A DNA stretch of 35,273 nucleotides from Bdellovibrio sp. (GTDB lineage Bacteria; Myxococcota; SpSt-1050). Below, one piece after another: positions 7,762 through 16,825 of this stretch; position 1 is the first letter of the stretch; each line of letters starts with the position of its first letter. The stretch lies in assembly GCA_020725805.1 (NCBI GenBank), contig DYEF01000093.1, forward strand, positions 1-35,273, read 5' to 3'. The notes under the pieces are model-generated. The model saw only the letters and a program-made list of their open reading frames with translations, searched no databases and was not told the origin of the DNA. The position numbers were made by a program, and so were the translations under genes.

Positions 7762-10700
7762 TGTTATTATCTCCCGAAATAGTCACCTTTCTGTTCTGAC
7801 CGGAAAATTCCACACCATCCCATCTCTCTATTGCCCCGAAATCGATCAGATACTTATATTCAATCTGGGTTTGGTTACAGATATAGGTCTCAAAATATGA
7901 ACTGTTTTCACTTGTCTTTACCATCCTAACCCTGTTAGGAACCCAGTTTCCGACCTGAGCAATATCACCGGTGATAAAGGCTGACTTACCTCCCGATATC
8001 TCAGAAGATTTACTCTGTGTGTTGAGATAAAATTTAACCCTTACCGGAGCAAGACTGCTCTTTTCGGAAATTTCAAAAAACCTTACCTCATACTGTTTGA
8101 GCGGTCCTGTAAAGAAGTAATTGTAATTCTCTTCTACCTCCAAATTCTCATATCCAAGAACAGACCTGAGCTGAAGAACCCCGCAGCTGTTTTCCCTGAT
8201 AATACCTATATTCATACTTACCGTATCTACATAGGTATCCTTCATATTGACAACACCCAGAACTCTTTTCTCCCCTGATTTTACCGCAAATGTGTATACA
8301 TAATCCATCCGGGAATTCGGAATACTGTAAAACTCGGAACCTGATGAAAGTTTTATTTCACTGCGCAGTTTATACATAGCCCTGTAGAAGTTATAGAGCT
8401 GATTATTCTCACTGTAGTTCTGCCACGGCACAAATCCCCTGTATTCAGTAATACCAAGTTCTTCTCCATACAATATCTGAGGAGAATTCGGGAACATAAA
8501 CATTACGGATGCTGCAGATATCTGTTTTGAAATCCCTTTATCATTATATCCTCCGTATTCATTAAGGGCTGTACTCTTATGCGGGATATCGTGGTTTTGT
8601 ATAAAGAATGAATGAGTCACACCTCTGGAAAACTTCTTTCTCAGATCGGACCTGAGTCCGTCTATAGAATCAGGTTTGTTGTTACCGTTTATAACCGAAT
8701 TGATCGTCCAGTAATAGGGGAAGGTAAAAGCGGCATCGAACTCTCCCCTGTAGTAGTCCTTTATCCCGTAACCCTGATTATTATTGTCAAAATCCCTGAA
8801 TACCTCTGCTATTAGGACTGTATCGGGGTTGAGTGATTTCACATATCTCCTCAGATTCATCCAGACACTGTGCGAAGGTCCTGTTACGTGGTCGATCCTG
8901 AATCCGTCAACGCCGTCCGAAAAATCTCCGTCACCGTTCGGGTCCATCCAGAATTTCAGCATATCATAGACATACCTTCTAAGAACCGGGTTCGAATAGT
9001 TGATATCGGGAATCTCTGCCCAGCCTGTCTCGAGTGTAAGTCTCGAGCCGCCCATCTCCCTTCCGTAACCATATTTGTCATAGAGATTGCTGCTGCTGTT
9101 CTCGAACCAGATATAAAAATCCCTGAAATAAGGGTTCATATTCAGTGCCTGAATGAAGAACGGGTGCCTTCGGGAGGTATGATTTATAACCATATCGAGA
9201 ACAACCTTTATACCTTGCCGGTGAGCCTCACCAATCAGGGCAAAGAGGGCGTCATTATCCCCGTAATCCGGTTCTATGGTATAATAATCGACTGTGTGAT
9301 AACCGTGGTCCTTATCGTTCGAACGGAAAACAGGCATAAGCCATATTGTATCCACACCAAGTTCCTTCAGATATGAAATCTTCTCTTTCAGACCTATCAG
9401 ATCCCCGATTCCGTCTCCGTTGCTATCCATAAATTTTCTTACAAATATTTCATATATGTTCGAATATCTGAACCAGTCTGACGAATGGGAAAAATCCTGT
9501 GCCCTTACTTCAGACCCTTTTTTGGTAACAAAAAATGTCTTTATATCGGAATTTGCAACCGTATCGTTTACAATCAGATAGAAGAAATATACCCCGTCCC
9601 TTGAGACCGAAAACTGATTGGACGAAACCTGAGAGAGATTAAACTTTTCCGGATTTCTGATATCTTCTATCCAGACAAAACTGAGATTCCCTGAATTCGC
9701 ACCCGCTGATTTTGACGCATCGATAAGAATACTGTTACCATCGACAAGTATTTCTGCGTTTACAACAGGTTTTAATCCCGACCCTGATTTGGAGATGACA
9801 TATACATCCGTCTCATCAGGACTACTCTCGCCGTCCTTATTCGAGACTCTGAGTGAGAATCTGTAATACCCCTCCTTCTGGGGGACAAAACTGACAAGCG
9901 ACCTGACCTTCTGGGGAACGGCATTCGGGTCGTTGTTGTAACCGGCAGGGTCAGTTGCATATTCATCGCTCAGCACAACGGATTCAGGTGCCGAAACCAC
10001 TTCCCACTTATACGTATCAATTCCTGTCTGATAAGGGTCTTCCGACAAAGTCCCGTCCAGTATTACCTTATTCCCTACTTCAGCAATCTGAGTATAACCT
10101 GCATTGGAAATGGGAACTTTTTTCATAGTCTTCACAATAAAATACACGGAAGGCGACACAAACCTGTTACACTCCATATCCCTTATAACCACAGAATACC
10201 AGTGAGGACCGTCATGAAGATTTACAACTGCCGAGATAACAGACTTATTCTCCGAAAATCCGGCCTTCTGAACATTTCCGTCGATAATAAAATATGTACC
10301 TGATTTGTCTATTTCTCTCCCGCCAAGAAAATATTCCGATTCAATTTTCACCTCCGACACGTTAAGTATCTCCCCGTCTGACGGACTCTTACTGACTATT
10401 TCGGGAGTACATCCGTCCTTTACAACAGCAACCGAATTCTTGAATACCGGTTCGATATTACTGTTGTCGGGGTCGTTTATCCACTGATTCTTATTCAGAA
10501 TAAATTTGTATTCATATTCACCAGAGCCAAGAATAACCGCAGCGGAAAATATTCCGTCACCCGCTATCTCGTCTCCGTTTACCCCGTCGTCATTCATAGA
10601 GATGCGGCTGTCTCCCCAGTTTGTAAACTGTGCGGCAAGTTCGACAGCCGAAACGGAGAATCCTGCTTTTGATGAATCATATTTGAAAAGTGTAGGTTTG

Positions 10701-11137
10701 ATTTCACATTTTTTATACACACACTCCTTAACAGGTTCTTCCTTCTTCTTATATTCAAAACCATTTTTCAGTATCGCTGACTTCCCGTCGGGATTCAGGA
10801 CCCTGACATCTACCTTTCCTTCCGGATGCGGAGGATTGATAACAACAAGGGCCGAACTGCTAAGAAAAGATTTTACCTGAGCCTCACTGTCTCCGAAAAA
10901 GACCTTTAGACTCTCCCTGAAATTCCTTCCGCTCAGAGTGACCTCGATACCTCCGTCTGTAAATCCGGCTTCAGGATTTGCCGAAAATATTTCGGGATAT
11001 TTCCCGTTATCTCCTGTATCGTTGACAACAATATCAATAATCTGAATCGTATCTCCGCCTGTATCCATACTCTGTTCCGACGGAGAAAAACAGGCAACTG
11101 TCATCAGCAGGGAAAGAAGGAAAATATATATTCTCAT
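7724..11137 (-). CDS. multidomain lipoprotein alpha-amylase (GH13 with TIG, Ig-like and CBM20 modules)
   Basis: This 1137-aa enzyme starts with a lipoprotein signal ending TVAC (Cys16). In order follow an IPT/TIG domain (about 48-130), an E-set/CBM48-like module (150-240), Ig-like and PKD-like modules (250-540), the GH13 barrel (555-960) and a C-terminal CBM20 starch-binding domain (1030-1120, VRVKFYLNTQ to AQVGNWVPN). All four GH13 regions are present: DMVINHTS, DGFRIDHVT (nucleophile Asp749), AEVF (acid Glu778) and QNHD (Asp850). It should cleave alpha-1,4-glucans at the cell surface. The frame also allows GTG at 11143, but ATG at 11137 has GAGG 5 bases upstream. The stop lies inside the next gene. 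Family is certain; the exact product profile is not. Confidence 0.93.
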   Translation of the reverse strand: MRIYIFLLSLLMTVACFSPSEQSMDTGGDTIQIIDIVVNDTGDNGKYPEIFSANPEAGFTDGGIEVTLSGRNFRESLKVFFGDSEAQVKSFLSSSALVVINPPHPEGKVDVRVLNPDGKSAILKNGFEYKKKEEPVKECVYKKCEIKPTLFKYDSSKAGFSVSAVELAAQFTNWGDSRISMNDDGVNGDEIAGDGIFSAAVILGSGEYEYKFILNKNQWINDPDNSNIEPVFKNSVAVVKDGCTPEIVSKSPSDGEILNVSEVKIESEYFLGGREIDKSGTYFIIDGNVQKAGFSENKSVISAVVNLHDGPHWYSVVIRDMECNRFVSPSVYFIVKTMKKVPISNAGYTQIAEVGNKVILDGTLSEDPYQTGIDTYKWEVVSAPESVVLSDEYATDPAGYNNDPNAVPQKVRSLVSFVPQKEGYYRFSLRVSNKDGESSPDETDVYVISKSGSGLKPVVNAEILVDGNSILIDASKSAGANSGNLSFVWIEDIRNPEKFNLSQVSSNQFSVSRDGVYFFYLIVNDTVANSDIKTFFVTKKGSEVRAQDFSHSSDWFRYSNIYEIFVRKFMDSNGDGIGDLIGLKEKISYLKELGVDTIWLMPVFRSNDKDHGYHTVDYYTIEPDYGDNDALFALIGEAHRQGIKVVLDMVINHTSRRHPFFIQALNMNPYFRDFYIWFENSSSNLYDKYGYGREMGGSRLTLETGWAEIPDINYSNPVLRRYVYDMLKFWMDPNGDGDFSDGVDGFRIDHVTGPSHSVWMNLRRYVKSLNPDTVLIAEVFRDFDNNNQGYGIKDYYRGEFDAAFTFPYYWTINSVINGNNKPDSIDGLRSDLRKKFSRGVTHSFFIQNHDIPHKSTALNEYGGYNDKGISKQISAASVMFMFPNSPQILYGEELGITEYRGFVPWQNYSENNQLYNFYRAMYKLRSEIKLSSGSEFYSIPNSRMDYVYTFAVKSGEKRVLGVVNMKDTYVDTVSMNIGIIRENSCGVLQLRSVLGYENLEVEENYNYFFTGPLKQYEVRFFEISEKSSLAPVRVKFYLNTQSKSSEISGGKSAFITGDIAQVGNWVPNRVRMVKTSENSSYFETYICNQTQIEYKYLIDFGAIERWDGVEFSGQNRKVTISGDNNNEMEISDIFGVR

Positions 11138-11160
11138 AATCACCTCAACACACCTAGTAA

Positions 11161-11187
11161 ATTATAAGCAAAAATTCGAAAAAACAA
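11161..11187 (-). promoter_or_regulatory. possible promoter for the amylase-lipoprotein pair
   Basis: On the minus strand a perfect TATAAT lies 24 bases before the amylase ATG, with TTGTTT 15 bases further upstream. The spacing is short, but the -10 box is exact and the leader would be about 17 bases. The remainder of the 233-bp gap up to 11370 is AT-rich; it contains a TTGTAA/TTACAA inverted repeat near 11320-11340 and no gene. Confidence 0.38.
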
Positions 11188-11370
11188 ATAAAAATCCATA
11201 TATATCGCGGAATCTGGTCTGTTATACACAATTCATAAAACATGGAATAATTTCTCTTCTGAATCAGAACCTAAAAAATCTCATCCTCAACTGACTTTAG
11301 ACCCGCCATACTCCTTTGTAATATTTTATTTACAATTAATCCGGTTGAGTTTTCCGGCAAAGCAAAATGC

Positions 11371-12396
11371 TCATTCTGTTCTGCTACCCCTCTCCCTTTC
11401 AGAAAGTGCCCTCTCGACCTCCTCCCGTACTATCCTCCTTATAATATCCTCAAAACGGGATTCGACAATCCTGTCTACCGCCAGAGACATTCTGTCCGAA
11501 AGTTCCTTCTGCTTTTTACCGAGCAGCACAATCAGCCTGCTCTTGAAATACAGATAATACACCAGAATTGAAAGCCCGAATCCGGTAATTACATCCAGAA
11601 TGAAATGCTGCTTGGTAAACAGAGTAGATGCACCGATAGAAAGTGCTGTAATCATTCCCCATATTCCGAAAAGCCAGTTTATTTCCAGAAGGACAAGCGC
11701 CGCCATCATAGCCATTGCACAGTGAGAGGACGGAAAACAGTTCCATGGTTTGTCATTTTTATATACCAGACTCAGAGCCCATGTGGAAAAATCATTTACC
11801 ACCAGATCAGGACGCGGGTATTCAACAGGATACAGATAGAAAAAGATGTAGCATATAAGCATAACCGTAATATATGAGCTCATAACGAGTTTCAATAGCT
11901 TCCTCTCTGTCAGACCGAAAAGCGGGATAAGGAAAATCATATATACAGTAAGGTAAATCCAGACCCACTCCGGCACAAACGGTATCATTCTGTCGAATTC
12001 GACTATCATTGTATGTTTTTCAGCATTTATACGGGATTCTGCTATCCAGAAATACAATCCCGACCAGACACCAAACATCGCAAGTCCGTATATCAGCCAG
12101 TCATACTTTTTATACCACTTCAGTTCACGTGGTTCTTCACTATATGGAATCAGGATGAAAGACCTGTTGTTTCTTTTCATTCTCTCGTCCGTATAGATTC
12201 CCACCAGTATACCGATTAACGGAATCAGAACGGTTATCATTATACTCTTTACAAAATCAGATACCGGCAGAGGGAAGAAACTCTCAAGAAAGAAGAAAAT
12301 CTGTGCAGCAGTGGTAATCCCTATAAGATAAAAGAGAATGAAAAGCCTTATTATCCTCGTAAGACTGTTTGCTCTTAAAAATCCGGTTACGACCAT
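11371..12396 (-). CDS. PAP2-family membrane phosphatase / phosphotransferase
   Basis: A 341-aa membrane protein with several helices and the PAP2 signature in the C-terminal half: PSSHCAMA (222-229, catalytic-site His225) and STLFTKQHFILDVITG (257-272, His264 and Asp268). The upstream basic PAP2 motif is poor; YPRP at about 193-196 may correspond. The FPSSH...TKQHFILDV pattern resembles the inositolphosphotransferase/Aur1-like branch (PAP2_3), whose members act on lipid phosphates or transfer polar lipid head groups. A charged helical tail (residues 290-341) extends into the cytoplasm. No clear ribosome site precedes the ATG at 12396. It is divergent from the SPFH gene. The substrate cannot be inferred. 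Confidence 0.82.
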   Translation of the reverse strand: MVVTGFLRANSLTRIIRLFILFYLIGITTAAQIFFFLESFFPLPVSDFVKSIMITVLIPLIGILVGIYTDERMKRNNRSFILIPYSEEPRELKWYKKYDWLIYGLAMFGVWSGLYFWIAESRINAEKHTMIVEFDRMIPFVPEWVWIYLTVYMIFLIPLFGLTERKLLKLVMSSYITVMLICYIFFYLYPVEYPRPDLVVNDFSTWALSLVYKNDKPWNCFPSSHCAMAMMAALVLLEINWLFGIWGMITALSIGASTLFTKQHFILDVITGFGLSILVYYLYFKSRLIVLLGKKQKELSDRMSLAVDRIVESRFEDIIRRIVREEVERALSERERGSRTE

Positions 12397-12509
12397 ATCT
12401 GGTTACATTAAACATAAAACAGGCAAAAATGCAAAAAAATGTAGATTTAACATATCAGTTATGCTAAATTATCACCCGATAACCTTTATTAGCAGAAAGA
12501 GAGGTTGCT

Positions 12510-13703
12510 ATGGGTATCTTTTCAAAAGAGATCAGAAGAGAATTTATTGCCAGACCCGATGAAGCAAAGGATTTTATCATCTACAAACACCCCGATTCAA
12601 ACATCAGAATGCTCTCACAGCTGACAGTAGAATCCGATGAGGCCGCCGTCTTCTTCAGAGATGGTACAGTCAGAGGAATATTCACACCCGGAAGATATAC
12701 ACTTGATTCATCCAATATACCATTTATCGGTCTTCTCGTCGACGCCGCATCCGGCGGGAATATGTTTATTTCCGAAATATTCTTTGTCTCGACAAGGGAA
12801 TTTCCCAATCAGAAATTCGGCGGACCTATAGGGGATGTCAGAGACCCGGAGACCAAACTTGCAATCGGACTTCTGGTTTACGGGGATTTTTCACTAAAAG
12901 TCAAAGAACCAGCCAAACTTATAACAGGTCTTGCCGGTATGGGTAAGGCGGATAATGAATCGTTCGTAAACTGGTTCAAACAGCAGACACTTAAAGTCAT
13001 AAGGGACCGCTCCGCCGAACTCATTGTCAAGAAACAGTGGCCTCTTCTGAACGTAACTTCCGGAGCATACACCGAAGAGATTGAAGAAGAGGTAATAGAA
13101 GGCGTAAAGAGACATATGGCCGAATACGGTGTTGACATTGTCAAACTCGGTAATTTCGTAATATCGATGAAGGAAGAGGATGAGGCAAGACTCAAGGCCT
13201 TCTCAGAGAGACAGGCACTCAGCCAGCTGGCCGGAGGTTATCAGCAGGCAGCCGCAGCCGAACCGATGTTCGGACTGGGGAAAGGTCTTGCACAGGGCGG
13301 CGGAGAGGGAGGAGGCGGAGCAGGAGCAAACAGTGCAATGGCAGGTGCCGGTCTCGGAATGGGATTTGCATATGCCCAGCAGATGATGATGAATCAGTCG
13401 GCAATGAACCAGCCGCACCCTCAGGCCCAGCCTCAGTCTGTTGCACCGGCAGCAGCCGCACTTGTTCTCTGCCCTTCCTGTAAAAAGAATGTTGCACCGG
13501 GCAAATTCTGTGCCGAATGCGGAGCGGCTCTCGCAACTAATCCTGTATGTCCGAAGTGTAACGCACAGATAAATCCGGGAGCCAAATTCTGTCCGTCCTG
13601 CGGCAATCCACTTTCAGCGCCTTCAAAGGTAAAATGCCCAAAATGCGGCAAGGAATTCGATGTAGGAACGAAGTTTTGTACAGAGGACGGGACCAAGCTT
13701 TAA
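12510..13703 (+). CDS. SPFH-domain protein (YdjI-like) with three C-terminal zinc ribbons
   Basis: Residues 1-235 match the SPFH/Band-7-like family represented by Bacillus YdjI (IYKHPDSNIRMLSQLTVESDEAAVFFRDG, RGIFTPGRYTLDSSNIP). A Gly/Ala/Met/Gln-rich linker (240-315) follows. The tail has three zinc ribbons: Cys321/324/334/337, Cys347/350/361/364 and Cys376/379/390 with Asp393 in the fourth position (FCTEDGTKL). SPFH proteins assemble into membrane-associated scaffolds. ATG at 12510 is preceded by AGAGAGG. A Tim44-like protein that also ends in a zinc ribbon follows 47 bases downstream; similar pairings occur in ydjGHI-type loci. A role in membrane organisation or stress is inferred. Confidence 0.88.
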   Translation: MGIFSKEIRREFIARPDEAKDFIIYKHPDSNIRMLSQLTVESDEAAVFFRDGTVRGIFTPGRYTLDSSNIPFIGLLVDAASGGNMFISEIFFVSTREFPNQKFGGPIGDVRDPETKLAIGLLVYGDFSLKVKEPAKLITGLAGMGKADNESFVNWFKQQTLKVIRDRSAELIVKKQWPLLNVTSGAYTEEIEEEVIEGVKRHMAEYGVDIVKLGNFVISMKEEDEARLKAFSERQALSQLAGGYQQAAAAEPMFGLGKGLAQGGGEGGGGAGANSAMAGAGLGMGFAYAQQMMMNQSAMNQPHPQAQPQSVAPAAAALVLCPSCKKNVAPGKFCAECGAALATNPVCPKCNAQINPGAKFCPSCGNPLSAPSKVKCPKCGKEFDVGTKFCTEDGTKL

Positions 13704-13750
13704 CTGACCGCCTCAAAGAATAGTTTTTTGCTTAATAAAGCAAAGAGTTT

Positions 13751-14854
13751 ATGATTATAAGCCAGAGAAAAATCAGAGTGCGAGTATTTTATTCTGTTTT
13801 GGTAGTCACGCTCCTTCTGACCTTATTATCAGGCAAATTGTCTGCCACTGAAACCACGGGAAACAAGTCGTATAACCGGACAGGGACCAAAGAGAAACCT
13901 GCCACGAATACACCCAGATATATTCCCAAGACCAATCCCAATTACAGCCCGAATACAACGAAGCCGCAGAAACCTTCAGCAGATACAGGAAGATATTCTC
14001 CGGCTCCACCAGCTCCTCCTTCTGCTCCGGTTCAGCAGCAGCCTTATACACCTCCCCAGAGAACAACACATTCCTACAACAGTAGTCCGCCGAGCCCCGG
14101 TGCTGCCGGATGCGCGGCCTGCATTACCGGATGCTTCAGTCTGCTGCCTTTTGCTGTAATCGTAATCATCTTCCTCATTATAAGGTCGGTAAACAGAAAG
14201 ATAATACGGCAGAATATCAGTAATATGATGGTAACACAGATAGTCACTCCTCCCAGAAATACAGATTTCAATCAGGGAATTCTATTTTATATCAAAGAGA
14301 GAATTCCTGATTTCAACGAAGTTGCATTTATGGACAGAGTCAATTCCGTCTTCTTCGAGATACAGCACGCAAAGATGAAAAAAGACCTTGCATCCGTAAG
14401 ACAATATTTAACCGAAGGATATTTCAACAAGTTCAAATTTACAATAAACCAGCTTGCTGCCGAGCATAAGCTCCTTCTCATAAAAGACTTATTTGTCAGA
14501 AAAATCAGTATCATTAAATTCAAACAGGAAGACAATATAAATGCCATCACGGTAAGGATAGATGCCTCAATGACAGAAGCCCTTGTGGATGAGAAGAATC
14601 CGTCAAAGGTATATTCAGGTTCACTTCAGACACCAAAATCCATATCCGAACTCCTGATTTTTGTAAAAGATGACAGCGGAGAAATAACTAGTAAAGTTCA
14701 GAGTTCAGTAAAATGTCCTGTATGCGGGGCACCTGTCAAACCGGATGCAGATAATAACTGCGAATTTTGCGGTGCCAGAATAATGACCCGGACAACTGAA
14801 AATGAATGGCTTCTCTCTGATATCAGACCGGTACAGGACTCAGCCCAGACTTAA
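13751..14854 (+). CDS. Tim44-like domain membrane protein with a zinc ribbon
   Basis: The 367-aa protein has a basic N-terminus and hydrophobic stretch (residues 13-32, possible cleavage after LSA), a Pro/Ser/Thr-rich segment (45-117), a transmembrane helix (129-145), a Tim44-like domain (about 173-315, including FNEVAFMDRVNSVFFEIQ and VRQYLTEGYFNKF), and a zinc ribbon with Cys322/325 and Cys337/340. If the first helix is a cleaved signal, the proline-rich part faces the periplasm and the Tim44-like and zinc parts the cytoplasm. It follows the SPFH gene and is probably cotranscribed. The ribosome site is weak (AAAGAG close to ATG). Its last 15 bp overlap the convergent FHA gene. Tim44-like domains often bind membranes or partner proteins; function here is unproven. 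Confidence 0.8.
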   Translation: MIISQRKIRVRVFYSVLVVTLLLTLLSGKLSATETTGNKSYNRTGTKEKPATNTPRYIPKTNPNYSPNTTKPQKPSADTGRYSPAPPAPPSAPVQQQPYTPPQRTTHSYNSSPPSPGAAGCAACITGCFSLLPFAVIVIIFLIIRSVNRKIIRQNISNMMVTQIVTPPRNTDFNQGILFYIKERIPDFNEVAFMDRVNSVFFEIQHAKMKKDLASVRQYLTEGYFNKFKFTINQLAAEHKLLLIKDLFVRKISIIKFKQEDNINAITVRIDASMTEALVDEKNPSKVYSGSLQTPKSISELLIFVKDDSGEITSKVQSSVKCPVCGAPVKPDADNNCEFCGARIMTRTTENEWLLSDIRPVQDSAQT

Positions 14855-15514
14855 CCATACAAACAGACCCGACAAGAGAATAAATATCAGGGCAAGTGCT
14901 GACAGAACGGTATAGAATAATAAACCGGGTCTTCTGGATATTCTCTTCTTTTCGCTGACAGGATAATTGTAGTATCTGCTCTTGCTGAGAATCACTGCAA
15001 AGATTCTTTTGTCTTTCATTTCAATCTGAATCACTCTCAGAAGATCATCTTTATATTTTTCTTCAAATCTATAACGTCCTAAAAAACCTTCGGTCCTGAA
15101 TTCATCATCTGATAAAATCCTTATGACATTCCCACAAGCACCAACAAGAATAATCTCGCTCACCTCCAGTCCGCCAATCATATTATCAAACAGAATTCTT
15201 GTCTTCGACTCATCCGCACCAGACTCTCTCACCGGATATATACTAATGCCGTCTGTTTTCAGTCTCTCATCAGGACGAATCAATACAGGATTATTCCTTC
15301 CGGGTCGTTTTGAACCAATCAATACACCATTTAAGCTTTTATCAATGACAAAGAACTGTCCCAGTACCTCAGCAATCACAAGATGTTCGTACGATATAAA
15401 CGGAAAATCCAGAACGATATCTGAAAACGGGCTCCTGCCGATTCTGCATATATTGCCCTTTATTTCTTCCTTCAGAATTCTCTGCCCGTCTTTTTCAACT
15501 ACAACAGTAAACAT
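14840..15514 (-). CDS. FHA-domain, tail-anchored membrane protein
   Basis: Residues 22-92 form a forkhead-associated domain with GRSPFSD (26-32), SYEH (Ser41, His44) and NG (62-63), the core phosphothreonine-binding positions. A middle region (100-180) has no recognised domain, and a single transmembrane helix (about 197-222) ends the 224-aa protein, so the FHA domain should face the cytoplasm with the C-terminus in the membrane. The start is 4 bases after the TPR lipoprotein stop, with no strong ribosome site, suggesting translational coupling. FHA proteins read Ser/Thr kinase signals; no kinase lies in the window. The last residues overlap the Tim44-like gene tail-to-tail. Confidence 0.85.
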   Translation of the reverse strand: MFTVVVEKDGQRILKEEIKGNICRIGRSPFSDIVLDFPFISYEHLVIAEVLGQFFVIDKSLNGVLIGSKRPGRNNPVLIRPDERLKTDGISIYPVRESGADESKTRILFDNMIGGLEVSEIILVGACGNVIRILSDDEFRTEGFLGRYRFEEKYKDDLLRVIQIEMKDKRIFAVILSKSRYYNYPVSEKKRISRRPGLLFYTVLSALALIFILLSGLFVWLSLG

Positions 15515-15518
15515 AATT

Positions 15519-16487
15519 TCATTTGCAGCCCGAGGATATTTTTATTGATTCTTCCTTCTTCCCGTTCACAAAGAGTGTATCAACAAGATAACTGCAGGAA
15601 GGAGAAAACCCTGATTCATAAGACTTTCTGAAATAGAACTCCGCACTCTGATAATTCTTCATCTCATATTTGACTTTGCCCAGATTGAAGAGGATAGCCG
15701 GGTCATCCGACTGGTTACCCAGTGCCTTCTTCAGAATCGCTTCTGCCTTTTCGTATTCCTTTGTACATATCAATGCTGCCGCATAGTTAACCGTATATTC
15801 TTTAAGGCCTGAATACTCACTCTTTACCTTTTCAAAATCTGACAGAGATTCATCACATCTGTTTAAGGTCAGATTCAGAAAGCCTCTGAGATATAATCCC
15901 TTTGAACTCATTTTTTCGCTTGCTATCATATCCTCTGTCACTGAAAAGGCGTCTGATATTCTACCCAGTTTTATATAAACATTTACCAGAAGGGAGAAGA
16001 CCTCCTCACTGTCCGACAATATTCTGAGTTTCTGTAATTCCGACTCAGCCTTCTCATTCTCACCGGTGAGTATATACGCCCTTGCAAGATTGAGCCTCGC
16101 ATTGGTAAAAGCCGGGTCAATATTCAGTGCACTCCTGAACCTCTGCTGGGCCTTCTTATAGTCCTGCCTGACAAGGTAGATATAGCCCAGATTGTTGTGA
16201 GCCTCTGCAAAGTCGCTGTTGTATTCAATGGCGAGCGAAAAGAATTTTTCTGCCTTATCAATCCTGTTTTGCCTCAGATATATTATTCCGAGATTGTTAT
16301 ATGCCTCAGAATAATTCTTGTTATACTCAAGTGCGAGTTCGAGATGCTTTTCGGCCATTTCGAGACTATTTTCATTAATAAGCCTCACGGCGTTAAGATT
16401 GTGCTCTTTGGCCTTTTTATGAACAGCACTCGAATGACAGGAAAAAAGGACGGTCAATAAAATGATTAATAAAAGGTCTCGTCTCAT
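15519..16487 (-). CDS. TPR-repeat lipoprotein
   Basis: The 322-aa protein has a lipoprotein signal ending LFSC (Cys17) and then tetratricopeptide repeats over nearly its full length; clear units are at residues 27-60, 61-94 (EAYNNLGIIYLRQNRIDKAEKFFSLAIEYN), 95-128 and 262-295, with weaker ones between. TPR lipoproteins serve as scaffolds in the envelope (PilF-like proteins are one example), but nothing here identifies a pilus system. ATG at 16487 has CGAGG 7 to 8 bases upstream. The FHA gene follows at once, so the pair may link an envelope scaffold to a cytoplasmic phosphopeptide sensor; that is inference. Confidence 0.86.
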   Translation of the reverse strand: MRRDLLLIILLTVLFSCHSSAVHKKAKEHNLNAVRLINENSLEMAEKHLELALEYNKNYSEAYNNLGIIYLRQNRIDKAEKFFSLAIEYNSDFAEAHNNLGYIYLVRQDYKKAQQRFRSALNIDPAFTNARLNLARAYILTGENEKAESELQKLRILSDSEEVFSLLVNVYIKLGRISDAFSVTEDMIASEKMSSKGLYLRGFLNLTLNRCDESLSDFEKVKSEYSGLKEYTVNYAAALICTKEYEKAEAILKKALGNQSDDPAILFNLGKVKYEMKNYQSAEFYFRKSYESGFSPSCSYLVDTLFVNGKKEESIKISSGCK

Positions 16488-16825
16488 AATAAACCTCGTA
16501 TTTTACTTAATGCCATCAAATTCCGTGCCAGATTTAATAATATCAGGTGCCAGATACAAAACATGACCGAAAGCAGCCGAATTGACCTCTAACTACCTGT
16601 AATCATTGTTTTTTTATGGTGCCAGTTATAATTCGAGGCAGTGTCACCTAAGATAAACCGAAATAGTTCTCCCTTTCGGTTCTCCCCAAGAATCTGCTTT
16701 TATCTGACAATTAATACTTTTAATAACAGCCTACAATATTAACAAAATACAAAACCACTCACAGAAGAATGATACAACAATATTATTTCTCTGCAGTTTT
16801 ATCCGGCCTAGTGGAACAGAACTGA
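16488..16825. repeat. gene-free region with repeated GTGCCAG motifs
   Basis: No gene with a usable ribosome site is visible in these 338 bp. GTGCCAGAT occurs at 16525-16533 and again at 16547-16555 (22 bp apart). GGTGCCAG at 16618-16625 forms an imperfect inverted pair with TGTCACC at 16642-16648. Such GTGCC/GGCAC motifs could be remnants of REP-type repeats or part of a control region for the TPR gene. The rest is AT-rich without further structure that I can see. Confidence 0.4.
16516..16530 (-). promoter_or_regulatory. imperfect sigma54-like promoter upstream of the TPR-FHA genes
   Basis: The minus strand reads TGGCACGGAATTTGA: a perfect -24 element TGGCACG, the correct spacer, then TTGA where the -12 element should be TTGC. 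It would give a leader of about 18 bases. The missing -12 C makes this a weak prediction, and the same TGGCAC core belongs to the local repeats. Confidence 0.25.

Noticed and set aside
8870-9376. 168-aa plus-strand frame opposite the amylase barrel
   Set aside because: Antisense shadow of conserved GH13 coding sequence with no domain of its own.
11271-11309. Twelve-codon frame on the minus strand (MAGLKSVEDEIF) next to AAAGGAG
   Set aside because: The spacing between the ribosome site and ATG is only one base and nothing else supports a gene.
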